Shown here piece by piece: positions 49,790 through 58,507 of a DNA stretch of 64,000 nt (its first letter is position 1; the number at the start of each line of letters is the position of its first letter). Below the pieces are notes generated by a model. The model searched no databases and had not been told where the DNA came from. It saw only the letters and a list, made by a program, of their open reading frames with translations. A program made the translations under genes and the position numbers. Source of the stretch: JACPPO01 sp965262505. GTDB taxonomy: Bacteria > Acidobacteriota > Vicinamibacteria > Vicinamibacterales > UBA2999. Location of the stretch: the NCBI GenBank assembly GCA_965262505.1, contig CBDHFM010000030.1:4154001-4218000 (forward strand). The letters run 5' to 3'.

Positions 49790-51000
49790 GACCGCCGGAC
49801 GTGGTGGTCGTCGGCGCCGGGCCGGCCGGCAGCATCGCGGCGCTCGTTCTGGCGCGTGCCGGCGTTGATGTGCGCCTCCTCGATCGCTCCCTGTTTCCGC
49901 GCGACAAACTCTGCGGCGATACGCTTAATCCCGGCGCGCTGTCCATCCTCGACCGGCTCGGAATAGGCAACCGCGTACGCGAACGCGCGATACCGATCGG
50001 AGGGATGGTCGTCACGGGACCGTTCGGCGCGCGAGTGGCCTGCGATTATCCGGACGGTCTGGCCGGGGCCGCCATCTCGAGACGCGACCTGGACCTGGTC
50101 CTCGTCGAGGCTGCGGTCGCGGCAGGTGCCGAGTTCGTCCCGGGCACACCGGTTCATGGCGCGCTGCACGCAGAAGGGGGCGCGGGAATCACCGGGGTGC
50201 GCGTGGGTCATGGGTCTCGCGATCGGAGCATGCCGGCGCGAATCGTCGTTGCCGCCGACGGTCGGCGGTCCAGGCTGGCGTCCGCGCTGGGTCTCACACG
50301 CTCCGCCGCGGCGCCCAGGCGTTGGGCGTTTGGTGCGTACTTCACCGACGTCGACGGTCTGACCTCATATGGCGTGACGTCACACGGAGAGATGCACATT
50401 CGTCCTGACGGGTACACCGGCGTTGCTCCGCTGCCGGGCAACCTCACGAACGTCTGTGTCGTTCGTGAGTTGACGTCGGCGAGTGATGGCGAGCGCATGA
50501 CAGGAGGCGGGAAGCTCGTGCACGGGCTCGCCGACGATCCGGAGCTCGGCCGGCGCTTCGCACGCGCACGGCAAGTGTCGACCGTGACATCGCTGGGCCC
50601 GCTGGGCGTGGAAGCGCGATCAGCAGGTTGTCCTGGCCTTCTCCTTGCGGGCGATGCCGCAGGGTTCGTCGACCCGATGACGGGCGACGGCCTCCGGTTC
50701 GCGCTTCGCGGGGGCGAGTTGGCAGCCGAGGCCGCGCTGTTCGAGTTGGCAACCGGTATCTCCGCGCATGCGCGCTTGTACGCGAGCCGGTACCGCGAGT
50801 TCTCCGGCAAATGGCGTGTGAATCGCGCCTTGCGCTCGCTCGTGGCTTCTCCCCGCGGCGTGCAGCTCGCAGCGGCCGTGGCCGCGCGCTGGTCCGCGCC
50901 GGTCCGGTGTCTCGTCGGTGTGGCGGGTGATGTCGGTCTCGCCCGCAGGTCACCTGTGGTGCCGGCCAGCGCCGCCATGTGGCTCCGAGCAAAGCCATAA
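49786..51000 (+). CDS. FAD-dependent oxidoreductase, geranylgeranyl-reductase family
   Basis: A 404-residue flavoprotein: FAD-binding 'DVVVVGAGPAGSIAALVLAR', 'LFPRDKLCGDTLNPGALSIL' (the PxxxxCGD-like motif of the geranylgeranyl reductase/halogenase group), 'IVVAADGRRSRLASALG' and 'LLLAGDAAGFVDPMTGDGL'. It may hydroxylate or reduce a lipid product of the ketosynthase. ATG overlaps the ketosynthase stop (ATGA), so the pair is coupled. Confidence 0.9.
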   Translation: MRPPDVVVVGAGPAGSIAALVLARAGVDVRLLDRSLFPRDKLCGDTLNPGALSILDRLGIGNRVRERAIPIGGMVVTGPFGARVACDYPDGLAGAAISRRDLDLVLVEAAVAAGAEFVPGTPVHGALHAEGGAGITGVRVGHGSRDRSMPARIVVAADGRRSRLASALGLTRSAAAPRRWAFGAYFTDVDGLTSYGVTSHGEMHIRPDGYTGVAPLPGNLTNVCVVRELTSASDGERMTGGGKLVHGLADDPELGRRFARARQVSTVTSLGPLGVEARSAGCPGLLLAGDAAGFVDPMTGDGLRFALRGGELAAEAALFELATGISAHARLYASRYREFSGKWRVNRALRSLVASPRGVQLAAAVAARWSAPVRCLVGVAGDVGLARRSPVVPASAAMWLRAKP

Positions 51001-51015
51001 CCAGCCCTACGAACG

Positions 51016-51540
51016 ATGGCATCACGGACGCTCGTGACATTCGGATCCCTGGTCGCGGTGCTGCTCATGATGCTGGGTGAGGCGCTGATCTCGCGACGCC
51101 ACGAGCAGCAGCTGTTGCAGCGCGGCGCCGTCGAGCCACCAGACGATGTCTACCTGGTGATGCGCTGGGCGTACCCCGGCGCGTTTCTGGCGATGGCGGT
51201 GGAAGGGGCGCTGTCCGGTCTGTCCGGCGCGCCGATCGTGCTGGCCGGCGGTCTCTTGCTCGGCGCCGCGAAAGCCTTGAAGTGGTGGGCGATGGCGTCG
51301 CTCGGCACACGATGGACGTTTCGCGTCCTGATCCTCCCTGGCGCTCCACTTGTCAGCGCGGGACCATACGCCGTGCTGCGCCATCCCAACTATGTAGCCG
51401 TTGTCGGCGAGCTGCTGGGCATGGCACTGCTGGTTGGCGCCGCTGTCACCGGTCCAATTGCCCTGCTGCTGTTCAGTCTGTTGCTCCGCCAGCGAATCCG
51501 GGTCGAGGATCGGGCGCTTCGCTCGCCACCTGACGCCTGA
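51016..51540 (+). CDS. ICMT-family membrane methyltransferase
   Basis: A 174-residue protein with about four membrane segments. 'WTFRVLILPGAPLVSAGPYA' and 'VLRHPNYVAVVGELLGMALL' form the ICMT signature with the SAM-site 'RHPNY'. Similar small methyltransferases occur next to alkylresorcinol/alkylpyrone synthases, where they O-methylate the product. It follows the FAD reductase by 15 bp. Confidence 0.85.
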   Translation: MASRTLVTFGSLVAVLLMMLGEALISRRHEQQLLQRGAVEPPDDVYLVMRWAYPGAFLAMAVEGALSGLSGAPIVLAGGLLLGAAKALKWWAMASLGTRWTFRVLILPGAPLVSAGPYAVLRHPNYVAVVGELLGMALLVGAAVTGPIALLLFSLLLRQRIRVEDRALRSPPDA

Positions 51541-51599
51541 GCCGGGCACGGGGGTGCGAGTGGTCGAGCCGGCGGCTAGGGACATATACTGGCAATTCG

Positions 51600-54149
51600 A
51601 TGGCTGACGAACGAGAGCAGGAGGGACCGTCGGCTCGGGTGCTCACCCGGCACCGGCGTCTGGCGGTCTGCGCTGCGCTACTGGTTGCCGTCACAGTCTC
51701 CATATCCGGCCAGACGCCGGCCGTCGACACCTCGCCGACGACGGCGGCGGCTCGAGCCCTGAGCCTCGGCCAGTTCGATCGGGTCGATGGGCTGTTACGG
51801 TCGGCGACCGATGAGCGATCGGTCGTCCTTCGAGCTCGCGCCGCCATCGCGCGCGGGCGATACACCGACGCAGAACAATTGCTGACGGGAATCGTCTCGT
51901 CGGCGCCGGCCGGCGACGCCGCACTCGAGCTCGGACAGCTGTACCTCTACCTTGGCCGTCGCGAGGAAGGCGGACGTCTTCTGCAGGCGGTGCTGACGCG
52001 TGGCGCCAGGAATTCACCGGCGAGTGTCTTGCGGCTGGGCCTGGCGGCGCGCGCGCTCGGCCGCTTTCAGGATGCCAATGCCTTCCTGCGCAGCGCGGGC
52101 ACGATGGCGCCGGACGATCCGGCGATCAGCACGGCGTGGGGTGAGCTGTTCCTCGAGAAGTACAACCGCGCCGACGCTGTCCGATCGTTCCAGGAAGCGC
52201 TGGAGGCGGATCCCGAGTTCGTACCGGCGCGGATCGGTCTTGCCAGAGCGACCCTCGGGCAGGATCCGGCTGCCGCGAAATCCGCGGCCGAAGGCGTGCT
52301 GGAGGTCAATCCGAACTACGTGCCCGCGCACCTCCTGATCGCCGAACTGGCCCTCGACGATCGTCAGCGCGATGATGCGCGCGAGTCGATTGGGAAGGCG
52401 TTGGCGGTGAACCCGAACAGTCTGGAAGCACGGTCCCTCGATGCCGCGATCGCCTTCCTCGAGGACCGCATCGACGACTTCGAGGCTGGCGCCGCCGCCG
52501 CCCTCGCGCTGAATCCGGTCTACGGCGACGCGTACCGCATAGCCGGCGACCATGCGGCGCGCAACTACCGGTTCGACGAGGCGGTGGAGCTGACCCGGCG
52601 GGCGCTCGAGATCGACGACGCCAGCACCAGGGCGTATGCGGACCTGGGCATGCACCTGCTGCGCACCGGCGACGAAGCCGAGGCGAGGCGCTCGCTCGAG
52701 ACGGCGTTCAAGGTCGATCCGTTCGACGTCGTTACCTTCAACCTGCTCGCGATGCTCGACACGGTCGACACCTTCGAGACCCTCCGCGACGGCGACCTCA
52801 TCGTCCGCCTGCACCCGGACGAAGCGGGCGTCATGCGGGAGCATGTCCTGCCGCTCGCGCGGCAGTCGCTGGACGCGCTGTCCGAGCGGTACCAGTTCAC
52901 ACCGACGGGCCCTATTCTCATCGAGATGTTCCCCAAGCACGACGACTTCGCGGTCCGCACGATCGGGTTGCCGGGCTTTATCGGCGCGCTCGGTGCCTGC
53001 TTCGGGCGCGTGGTCACGCTCGATTCGCCGACCGCGCGTCCGCCAGGGCAGTTCAGCTGGGCGACGACGCTGTGGCACGAGATGGCGCATGTCATCACGC
53101 TTCAGATGTCGAACAACCGTTTGCCGCGGTGGCTGTCGGAAGGCATCTCGGTCTTCGAGGAGCGGCGTGCCCGGCCGGACTGGGGACGCGAGATGGAAGT
53201 GCGCTTTGCCCAGGCGCTCGAGGAGGGCGAGCTCCTCAAGCTGCGCGACCTGAACGAGGGATTCAGCGACCCGCGGTTGATCTCTCTTGTTTACTATCAG
53301 GCCTCGCTCGTGGCCGATCACATCATCGCCACCTACGGCGAGCCGGCGCTGTGGCGGCTGCTCAGGGCTTACGGGCAGGGGCTCGAGACGGACGCGGCGT
53401 TCATGTCTGCGTTTGGCGCCACGATCGATGACGTTCAGGAGAGTTTCGACGCCAGGCTCGAGCGCGACTACGCGGCGCTGCGAGCCGCGCTGAAGACGCC
53501 CAGCATTCCAGACGATCCCACGATCGATCAACTGAGGGCGATCGCGGCCGACAATCCTGGCAGCTTCGGCGTGCACATGACGCTGGCGCGGGCACTCTAC
53601 GACGCGGGTGATGCCGCCGAGGCGATCGAGGCCCTCGAGCGCGCGTCGCGCCTGGTGCCGGCGGCCAATGGCGAAGCGAATCCGAACGCGGCGATCGCAA
53701 CGATTGCGATCGAGCAGGGTGATACGACGCGGGCGATCCGCGCGCTCGAGGCGGTGGTCACGGTCGATTCGGCCGACGTGGAATCAGCGCGGCGGCTGGC
53801 CGCGCTGGTGGAGCCGCTGGGCGACGCCGCTCGCACCGCCGCCGCCTACGCGCTCGTCGCGGAACTCGACCCGTTCGACGTGCAGGCGCAGGCCGTGGTC
53901 GGGCGTCACGCGCTGCAGCAGCGAGATGCTCAACGGGCACTGCGGGCGTTCCGCTCGGCCATGGCGGCCGAGCCGGCGGACAGGGCGACCGCGCACATGG
54001 ACCTCGCGGAGGCCTATTTCATGGCCGGCCAGTTCGCGGACGCGAAACGGGAGACCCTTGGGGCGCTCGAGATTGCGCCATCCTTCGAGCGTGCGCAGGA
54101 CCTCCTGCTAGAAACCATCGAGGCTCAGGCCGACAGTGCCGTCCCGTAG
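51600..54149 (+). CDS. TPR-repeat protein with central peptidase-MA metalloprotease domain
   Basis: An 849-residue protein. After a short N-terminus comes a signal-like helix ('LAVCAALLVAVTVSISGQTP'), then ~9-10 TPR repeats up to about residue 400. Next is a gluzincin-like domain with HEMAH (493-497) in 'LWHEMAHVITLQMSNN' and 'PRWLSEGISVFEE'. Further TPRs reach the C-terminus ('AVVGRHALQQRDAQRALRAF'). It is likely periplasmic; the substrate is unknown. TATACT (51585-51590) ends 9 bases before the ATG with no Shine-Dalgarno, which fits a leaderless mRNA. Confidence 0.87.
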   Translation: MADEREQEGPSARVLTRHRRLAVCAALLVAVTVSISGQTPAVDTSPTTAAARALSLGQFDRVDGLLRSATDERSVVLRARAAIARGRYTDAEQLLTGIVSSAPAGDAALELGQLYLYLGRREEGGRLLQAVLTRGARNSPASVLRLGLAARALGRFQDANAFLRSAGTMAPDDPAISTAWGELFLEKYNRADAVRSFQEALEADPEFVPARIGLARATLGQDPAAAKSAAEGVLEVNPNYVPAHLLIAELALDDRQRDDARESIGKALAVNPNSLEARSLDAAIAFLEDRIDDFEAGAAAALALNPVYGDAYRIAGDHAARNYRFDEAVELTRRALEIDDASTRAYADLGMHLLRTGDEAEARRSLETAFKVDPFDVVTFNLLAMLDTVDTFETLRDGDLIVRLHPDEAGVMREHVLPLARQSLDALSERYQFTPTGPILIEMFPKHDDFAVRTIGLPGFIGALGACFGRVVTLDSPTARPPGQFSWATTLWHEMAHVITLQMSNNRLPRWLSEGISVFEERRARPDWGREMEVRFAQALEEGELLKLRDLNEGFSDPRLISLVYYQASLVADHIIATYGEPALWRLLRAYGQGLETDAAFMSAFGATIDDVQESFDARLERDYAALRAALKTPSIPDDPTIDQLRAIAADNPGSFGVHMTLARALYDAGDAAEAIEALERASRLVPAANGEANPNAAIATIAIEQGDTTRAIRALEAVVTVDSADVESARRLAALVEPLGDAARTAAAYALVAELDPFDVQAQAVVGRHALQQRDAQRALRAFRSAMAAEPADRATAHMDLAEAYFMAGQFADAKRETLGALEIAPSFERAQDLLLETIEAQADSAVP

Positions 54150-54231
54150 CGACGCCCCGTAGGGCCACTGGCCGCACTCGCAATGGCTGGCCCGAACGCC
54201 GGCCTGCTGCGTGGCCAGCCGCGCGCGCGAC

Positions 54232-54438
54232 ATGATTTGCACACATTGCGGCACCGAGATCGCCGAGAAGGCGTTGATCTGTTTTCGCTGTGGCCACGCG
54301 ACGACCGAGCCACGCGTGAAGCCGCCGGCTGAGGGTCCACTCCTTGACCGTCCACGGCGCCGACGGTCGCCGATGGCCACTATCGTCCTCGCGATCTTGC
54401 TGGTGCTGGCGCTCCTGCTTCTGATCCAGCAGCCCTGA
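54232..54438 (+). CDS. Small zinc-ribbon membrane protein
   Basis: A 68-residue protein: zinc ribbon with two CxxC knuckles ('MICTHCGTEI' and 'LICFRCGHAT'), a basic linker ('LDRPRRRRSP'), and one C-terminal membrane helix ('ATIVLAILLVLALLLLIQ'). The ATG at 54232 starts the ribbon directly; an in-frame ATG at 54211 adds seven residues. The function is unknown. It follows the TPR gene by 82 bp. Confidence 0.7.
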   Translation: MICTHCGTEIAEKALICFRCGHATTEPRVKPPAEGPLLDRPRRRRSPMATIVLAILLVLALLLLIQQP

Positions 54439-54544
54439 GTGAGCGCACAGGCAACGCGGCCATGTGACTCCGAAAGAGCGCACGGGATACGAAGCTGGGC
54501 GATCAACTAGAATCGCGTTGGTTGACAAGGCCTAGGAGGAATCC

Positions 54545-55333
54545 GTGAACACTCGCCTAATACCGTTTCTTTGCGTCGTCGCGCTCCTGTGGACTAGTCC
54601 CGCGCATGCCCAGCTTGCCGCGCCTGGTGAAGCCGGCGTGGCGATGGGCCACGTCCATCTGGTCACTCGCGACCTCGAGGCCAGCCGGCGTTTCTTCACG
54701 GCGCTCGGCGGCACACCCGTGCAGAACGGCCCGCTTCAGATGATCCAGTTTCCCGGCGTGTTCATCCTGCTGCGTCAGGCCGAGCCGACCGGAGGCACGG
54801 TGGGATCGGTCATCAACCACTTCGGATTCAACGTCAGGGACATCGAGAGCTCCGTCGCCAGGTGGCAGGCGGCAGGACTGGACGTCGAGCCGGGAAACCG
54901 GGCCGAGCAGGCGTGGCTGACGACTGCGGATGACGCCCGGATCGAGATCCTGGAAGACACCGCCATCGAGGAGTCGATCCGCATGCATCATGTCCACTGG
55001 AATATCGTCGCGGTGTCGGAGATGCAGGCGTGGTACGCGAAGCATTTCGGCGCGGTGCCCGGCACGCGAGGCCGGTTCGACGCCGGCGATCTGCCTGGCG
55101 TCAACTTGACGTTCGGCGACGTCGAGACGGTGAACCCAGGCACGAGAGGGAGGGCCCTCGATCACATCGGGTTCGAGGTCCGAGACCTCGCCCGGTTCAT
55201 CGCCCGACTCGAAGCCGCGGGCGTCACGCTCGATTCGCCGCTCCGCGAGGTTGCCGACGGCGCGGTGTCCATCGCGTTCCTGACGGACCCGTGGGGCACC
55301 TACATCGAGCTGACCGAAGGTCTCGCACCCTAG
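54545..55333 (+). CDS. Secreted VOC-superfamily (glyoxalase-fold) protein
   Basis: A 262-residue exported protein: signal peptide 'PFLCVVALLWTSPAHAQ', then two tandem vicinal-oxygen-chelate modules ('VAMGHVHLVTRDLEASRRFF' and 'MHHVHWNIVAVSEMQAWYAK', each with the His that starts a metal site, and 'DPWGTYIELTEGL' with the terminal Glu). VOC proteins are usually cytosolic dioxygenases, lyases or resistance proteins; export is unusual. An AGGAGG site lies five bases before the GTG start. Confidence 0.88.
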   Translation: MNTRLIPFLCVVALLWTSPAHAQLAAPGEAGVAMGHVHLVTRDLEASRRFFTALGGTPVQNGPLQMIQFPGVFILLRQAEPTGGTVGSVINHFGFNVRDIESSVARWQAAGLDVEPGNRAEQAWLTTADDARIEILEDTAIEESIRMHHVHWNIVAVSEMQAWYAKHFGAVPGTRGRFDAGDLPGVNLTFGDVETVNPGTRGRALDHIGFEVRDLARFIARLEAAGVTLDSPLREVADGAVSIAFLTDPWGTYIELTEGLAP

Positions 55334-55415
55334 TTGAAGGACGTCGCTCGCTTCTACCCTTTGCCCTGTGCTGTCTCCGAAACAGTTGTCAAGGAGGCAC
55401 GAGACGCAGCGTTGC

Positions 55416-55444
55416 TTGACATCAGACAGACGCGTCTCTATGTT
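55416..55444 (+). promoter_or_regulatory. Promoter upstream of the secreted-protein pair
   Basis: A perfect -35 TTGACA (55416-55421), 17-base spacer and TATGTT (55439-55444). The start near 55451 leaves a ~115-base 5' UTR. In it GGGCGC...GCGCCC (about 55514-55532) can form a hairpin before the AAAAGGAGG ribosome site. Confidence 0.75.
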
Positions 55445-55566
55445 ACAACTCGCTACAGTACTGGCGGGGTCCTCGAAGACCTCACCGTCGGGCGGCGGGA
55501 GTTGCCCGTGTTGGGCGCTCAGGGTGCGCCCAGCCGGTGCGGAGCAGCTGAAAAGGAGGGTCTCCG

Positions 55567-56361
55567 GTGAGGCGCTGGTTAGTGGGGTTGATCTTCGGCC
55601 TGGCGGCGATCTGCATGCTCACGCCGACGCCTGCAGTCGGGCAGACCTCGGCGACGACGCCGTACACGCCGCCGCGCACGCGGGACGGGCACCCGGACCT
55701 GCAGGGCGTTTGGCAAGTGCTCAACACGGCCGCATGGGATCTCGAGGATCACAGCGCGAGGCTCGGCGTGCCTGCCGGGCACGGTGTGGTGGAGGGGGGC
55801 GCGATCCCGTATCAACCGTCAGCCCTCGCGCGGAAGCAGGAGAACTTCGACGAGCGCGCGACGCTCGACCCGGAAGCCAAGTGTTACCTCCCGGGAGTTC
55901 CCCGCATCACCTATATGCCGCATCCGTTTCAGATCGTTCAGCAAGCCGACAAGGTCTCCATCCTCTACGAGTATCTGCATACCGTTCGCTACATCTATAT
56001 GAACGGAAACCCGCATCCGGATGGGCCGATCGGGTGGTGGATGGGGGACTCGCGCGGCCGCTGGGAGGGGAACACCCTCGTTGTCGATGTGATCCATTTC
56101 AACGACCGGACCTGGTTCGATCGAGCCGGGAATTTCCACGGCGAGGCCTTGCACGTGATCGAACGCTACACGCCGACCGGCCCCGATCACATGCTCTATG
56201 AGGCCACGATCGAGGACCCGAACGTGTTCACGCGGCCGTGGACGATCAGCATGCCTCTCTACCGGCGTCAGGAAAGCAACAGCGAGCTGTTCGAATACCA
56301 GTGCAATGCGTACCTCCTCAAGCAGGAATGGAACAATCCCGCTTCGACACTCTTCGAGTAG
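55567..56361 (+). CDS. Secreted protein of the 'GRWEGNTLVVD' family (paralog 2)
   Basis: A 264-residue exported protein: signal 'LIFGLAAICMLTPTPAVGQ', then 'PYTPPRTRDGHPDLQGVWQV', 'KCYLPGVPRITYMPHPFQI', 'WWMGDSRGRWEGNTLVVDVI' and 'TIEDPNVFTRPWTISMPLYR'. It shares this plan with the next gene and with 7212-8075. The function is unknown to me. AAAAGGAGG precedes the GTG. It forms an operon with the next gene, 35 bp apart. Confidence 0.82.
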   Translation: MRRWLVGLIFGLAAICMLTPTPAVGQTSATTPYTPPRTRDGHPDLQGVWQVLNTAAWDLEDHSARLGVPAGHGVVEGGAIPYQPSALARKQENFDERATLDPEAKCYLPGVPRITYMPHPFQIVQQADKVSILYEYLHTVRYIYMNGNPHPDGPIGWWMGDSRGRWEGNTLVVDVIHFNDRTWFDRAGNFHGEALHVIERYTPTGPDHMLYEATIEDPNVFTRPWTISMPLYRRQESNSELFEYQCNAYLLKQEWNNPASTLFE

Positions 56362-56396
56362 CGCTGAGTGGGCGCATGAGAAAGTAGAGGTGTCAC

Positions 56397-57386
56397 ATGA
56401 GCCGTCAAGTTCTTACCGCCGTCACGGCGCTGACGGTTGTGGTCTGGGTCGTGCTGCTGGTCCCGGGACCCGCGGCTGGACAGGCCTTTTGGCCGGAGGA
56501 CACACCGAAACTCCCGATGGCCAGGACCTGGGTCGCCCAAAAGGCGCAGCTTCCGCCCTACGCACCGCCGCGCACGCCGGACGGCGTGCCCGACCTCCAA
56601 GGGTTCTGGAGCGCTCCCGGCGGTGATGGCGACAGCTTCCTCGAAGACCATGAATACGTCGACGTGACGACACCGGCCCAGGAGAGCCTTGTCTCCGATC
56701 CACCGGACGGGAAAGTCCCCTACACCCCGTGGGCGCTCGCCAGGCGGAATGAGATCCTCGCAGGCCTTGCGCGAGGATGGCCCGGCGAGTCGGGCGAACG
56801 TCTCCACGTCTCTCCGGGGGCGTTCTGTCTCATTGCCGTGCTGGGCATTTCGTTCGACGCTCTGGAGATCGTTCAGAAGCCTGGCTCCGTGATCGTGCTC
56901 AACGATGAGGGCTATCGCGTCATCCCAACCGACGGGCGTCCGGCTATCAGCCAGAACGCGAAGTTCTGGTTCGGGAACTCACGTGGCCGCTGGGAAGGCG
57001 ATACGCTGGTGGTCGACGTGACCAGTCTCAATGGCAGGGCGTGGTTCGACAGCACCGGGCAGTTCTACAGCGAGAACACGCGGATGGTAGAGCGCTGGAA
57101 GCTGGCCGACGCCAATACGATCGACTACGAGGTGACGATCGAGGACCCCACGATCTATACGAGACCCTGGAAGATCAACTTCCCGAAAAGGCGTGCCGGG
57201 ACCGGTCCGGGAGGGCCTAGAGGCGTCACCGCGGTTCGCCGCGCGCTTTCAACCCTGCCTTCTGCGGACGACCCGTACGCGAATGAGTTATGGGAGAGGG
57301 CCTGTTACGAGGGAAATGCCGAGACCGTAAGGGGCACCCGCGAGCTCGGCTTCCAGTGGTTCAGCGGGGTGACTCCTCCGCAGTGA
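56397..57386 (+). CDS. Secreted protein of the 'GRWEGDTLVVD' family (paralog 3)
   Basis: A 329-residue exported protein with signal 'VVWVVLLVPGPAAGQAF'. It has the same blocks as its upstream neighbour: 'PPYAPPRTPDGVPDLQGFWS', 'WFGNSRGRWEGDTLVVDVTS', 'NTIDYEVTIEDPTIYTRPW', 'DPYANELWERACYEGNAETV'. The tandem pair probably arose by duplication. The function is unknown to me. Confidence 0.82.
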   Translation: MSRQVLTAVTALTVVVWVVLLVPGPAAGQAFWPEDTPKLPMARTWVAQKAQLPPYAPPRTPDGVPDLQGFWSAPGGDGDSFLEDHEYVDVTTPAQESLVSDPPDGKVPYTPWALARRNEILAGLARGWPGESGERLHVSPGAFCLIAVLGISFDALEIVQKPGSVIVLNDEGYRVIPTDGRPAISQNAKFWFGNSRGRWEGDTLVVDVTSLNGRAWFDSTGQFYSENTRMVERWKLADANTIDYEVTIEDPTIYTRPWKINFPKRRAGTGPGGPRGVTAVRRALSTLPSADDPYANELWERACYEGNAETVRGTRELGFQWFSGVTPPQ

Positions 57387-57443
57387 CGCGAGACTCAGGG
57401 AACCACGGCGCTCGTAGCGCCGAGGACGGGTGGGGCGGCCGAG

Positions 57444-58409
57444 GTGGAGATGATCGAGCGATTTGCGCCGAGCGAAGACGGGGTTAACAGGCGTTATGGA
57501 TTCGCGATCGTCGCCGCGCTGTCGGTCGGATCGACGCTTGCGGCCGCCGCTTCCTTCACTGCTGGCGTTGGAGTGGCGTTACTTCCCGCCTTTCTGGACG
57601 AGGTCTCGGGATTGGCGCAGAGCCGCGCTAATCCGGACGTGTTCTGGGTCCACAACGACTCCGGGGACCAGCCCAAGGTCTACGCCGTCAGCCGGACTGG
57701 CGCGTTGCTGGGGAGCTACGCGCTCGCCGGCGCCACGGCGATCGACTGGGAAGATATGGCGATCGGGCCGGCTCCCGATGGGCGGAGTTATCTGTACCTC
57801 GCTGATATCGGCGACAACGATGGCCGGCGAATGTCGGTCCGTGTGTATCGCGTCCGGGAACCTCTCATCGACGCAGACCGGGCTCCCGTCGTGGAGACGC
57901 TCTCCGGCGTCACCGCGTATGCCTTCGTCTACGAGGACGGCCCGCGCGACGCCGAGGGCTTCATGGTGGATCCGCTCACCGACGATTTCTACATCGTCAG
58001 CAAGCGGGAGCTCGACGGGAATCGTCTGTATCGCTCGGTCTCGCCTAGCGAGAGTTCCCTAAACACGCTCGCGCGCGTCGGGACGTTCAGTCTGCCGGGC
58101 ACGACCGGTGCCGACGTTTCCCCAGACGGACTGCAGGTCCTCATCCGCCGCTATTCCAGTGCGATCGATTCGCTGACGCCGCCGGCGCTTGCCGGTTCAT
58201 ACTGGAGCCGCCCGGATGCATCCGTGAATCTCATCGACTTGTTGGCGCAACCCGGCCAGATCGTACCGCTCACGGCCGAGGCGCAGGGGGAGGCGATCGC
58301 GTTCGCCGCCGACAATAACGGCTTCTACACCACGAGTGAGCATGGCTCCCGGCCCGGAGCCACCACCACACAGGCGCCCCTCACCTTTTACGCAGCCGTC
58401 CCGGAATAG
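57444..58409 (+). CDS. Secreted beta-propeller-like protein
   Basis: A 321-residue protein: signal-like segment 'GFAIVAALSVGSTLAAAASF', then strand repeats with 'SRANPDVFWVHNDSGDQPKV', 'DWEDMAIGPAPDGRSYLYLA', 'DIGDNDGRRMSVRVYRV', 'RDAEGFMVDPLTDDFYIVSK' and 'GADVSPDGLQVLIRRYSSAI'. The 'HNDSGD' and 'DIGDN' motifs suggest a metal-binding propeller of unknown role. An in-frame ATG at 57450 is an alternative start. Confidence 0.8.
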   Translation: MEMIERFAPSEDGVNRRYGFAIVAALSVGSTLAAAASFTAGVGVALLPAFLDEVSGLAQSRANPDVFWVHNDSGDQPKVYAVSRTGALLGSYALAGATAIDWEDMAIGPAPDGRSYLYLADIGDNDGRRMSVRVYRVREPLIDADRAPVVETLSGVTAYAFVYEDGPRDAEGFMVDPLTDDFYIVSKRELDGNRLYRSVSPSESSLNTLARVGTFSLPGTTGADVSPDGLQVLIRRYSSAIDSLTPPALAGSYWSRPDASVNLIDLLAQPGQIVPLTAEAQGEAIAFAADNNGFYTTSEHGSRPGATTTQAPLTFYAAVPE

Positions 58410-58507
58410 AACTGAAACCTCCTCTCACGAATGGGGCTGTCCGCGGCCAGGACCCGCCTGGAGGTTGTGAAACCGGTTTCTACGTGATTGCTGGGTTCAG
58501 TGTCGGC

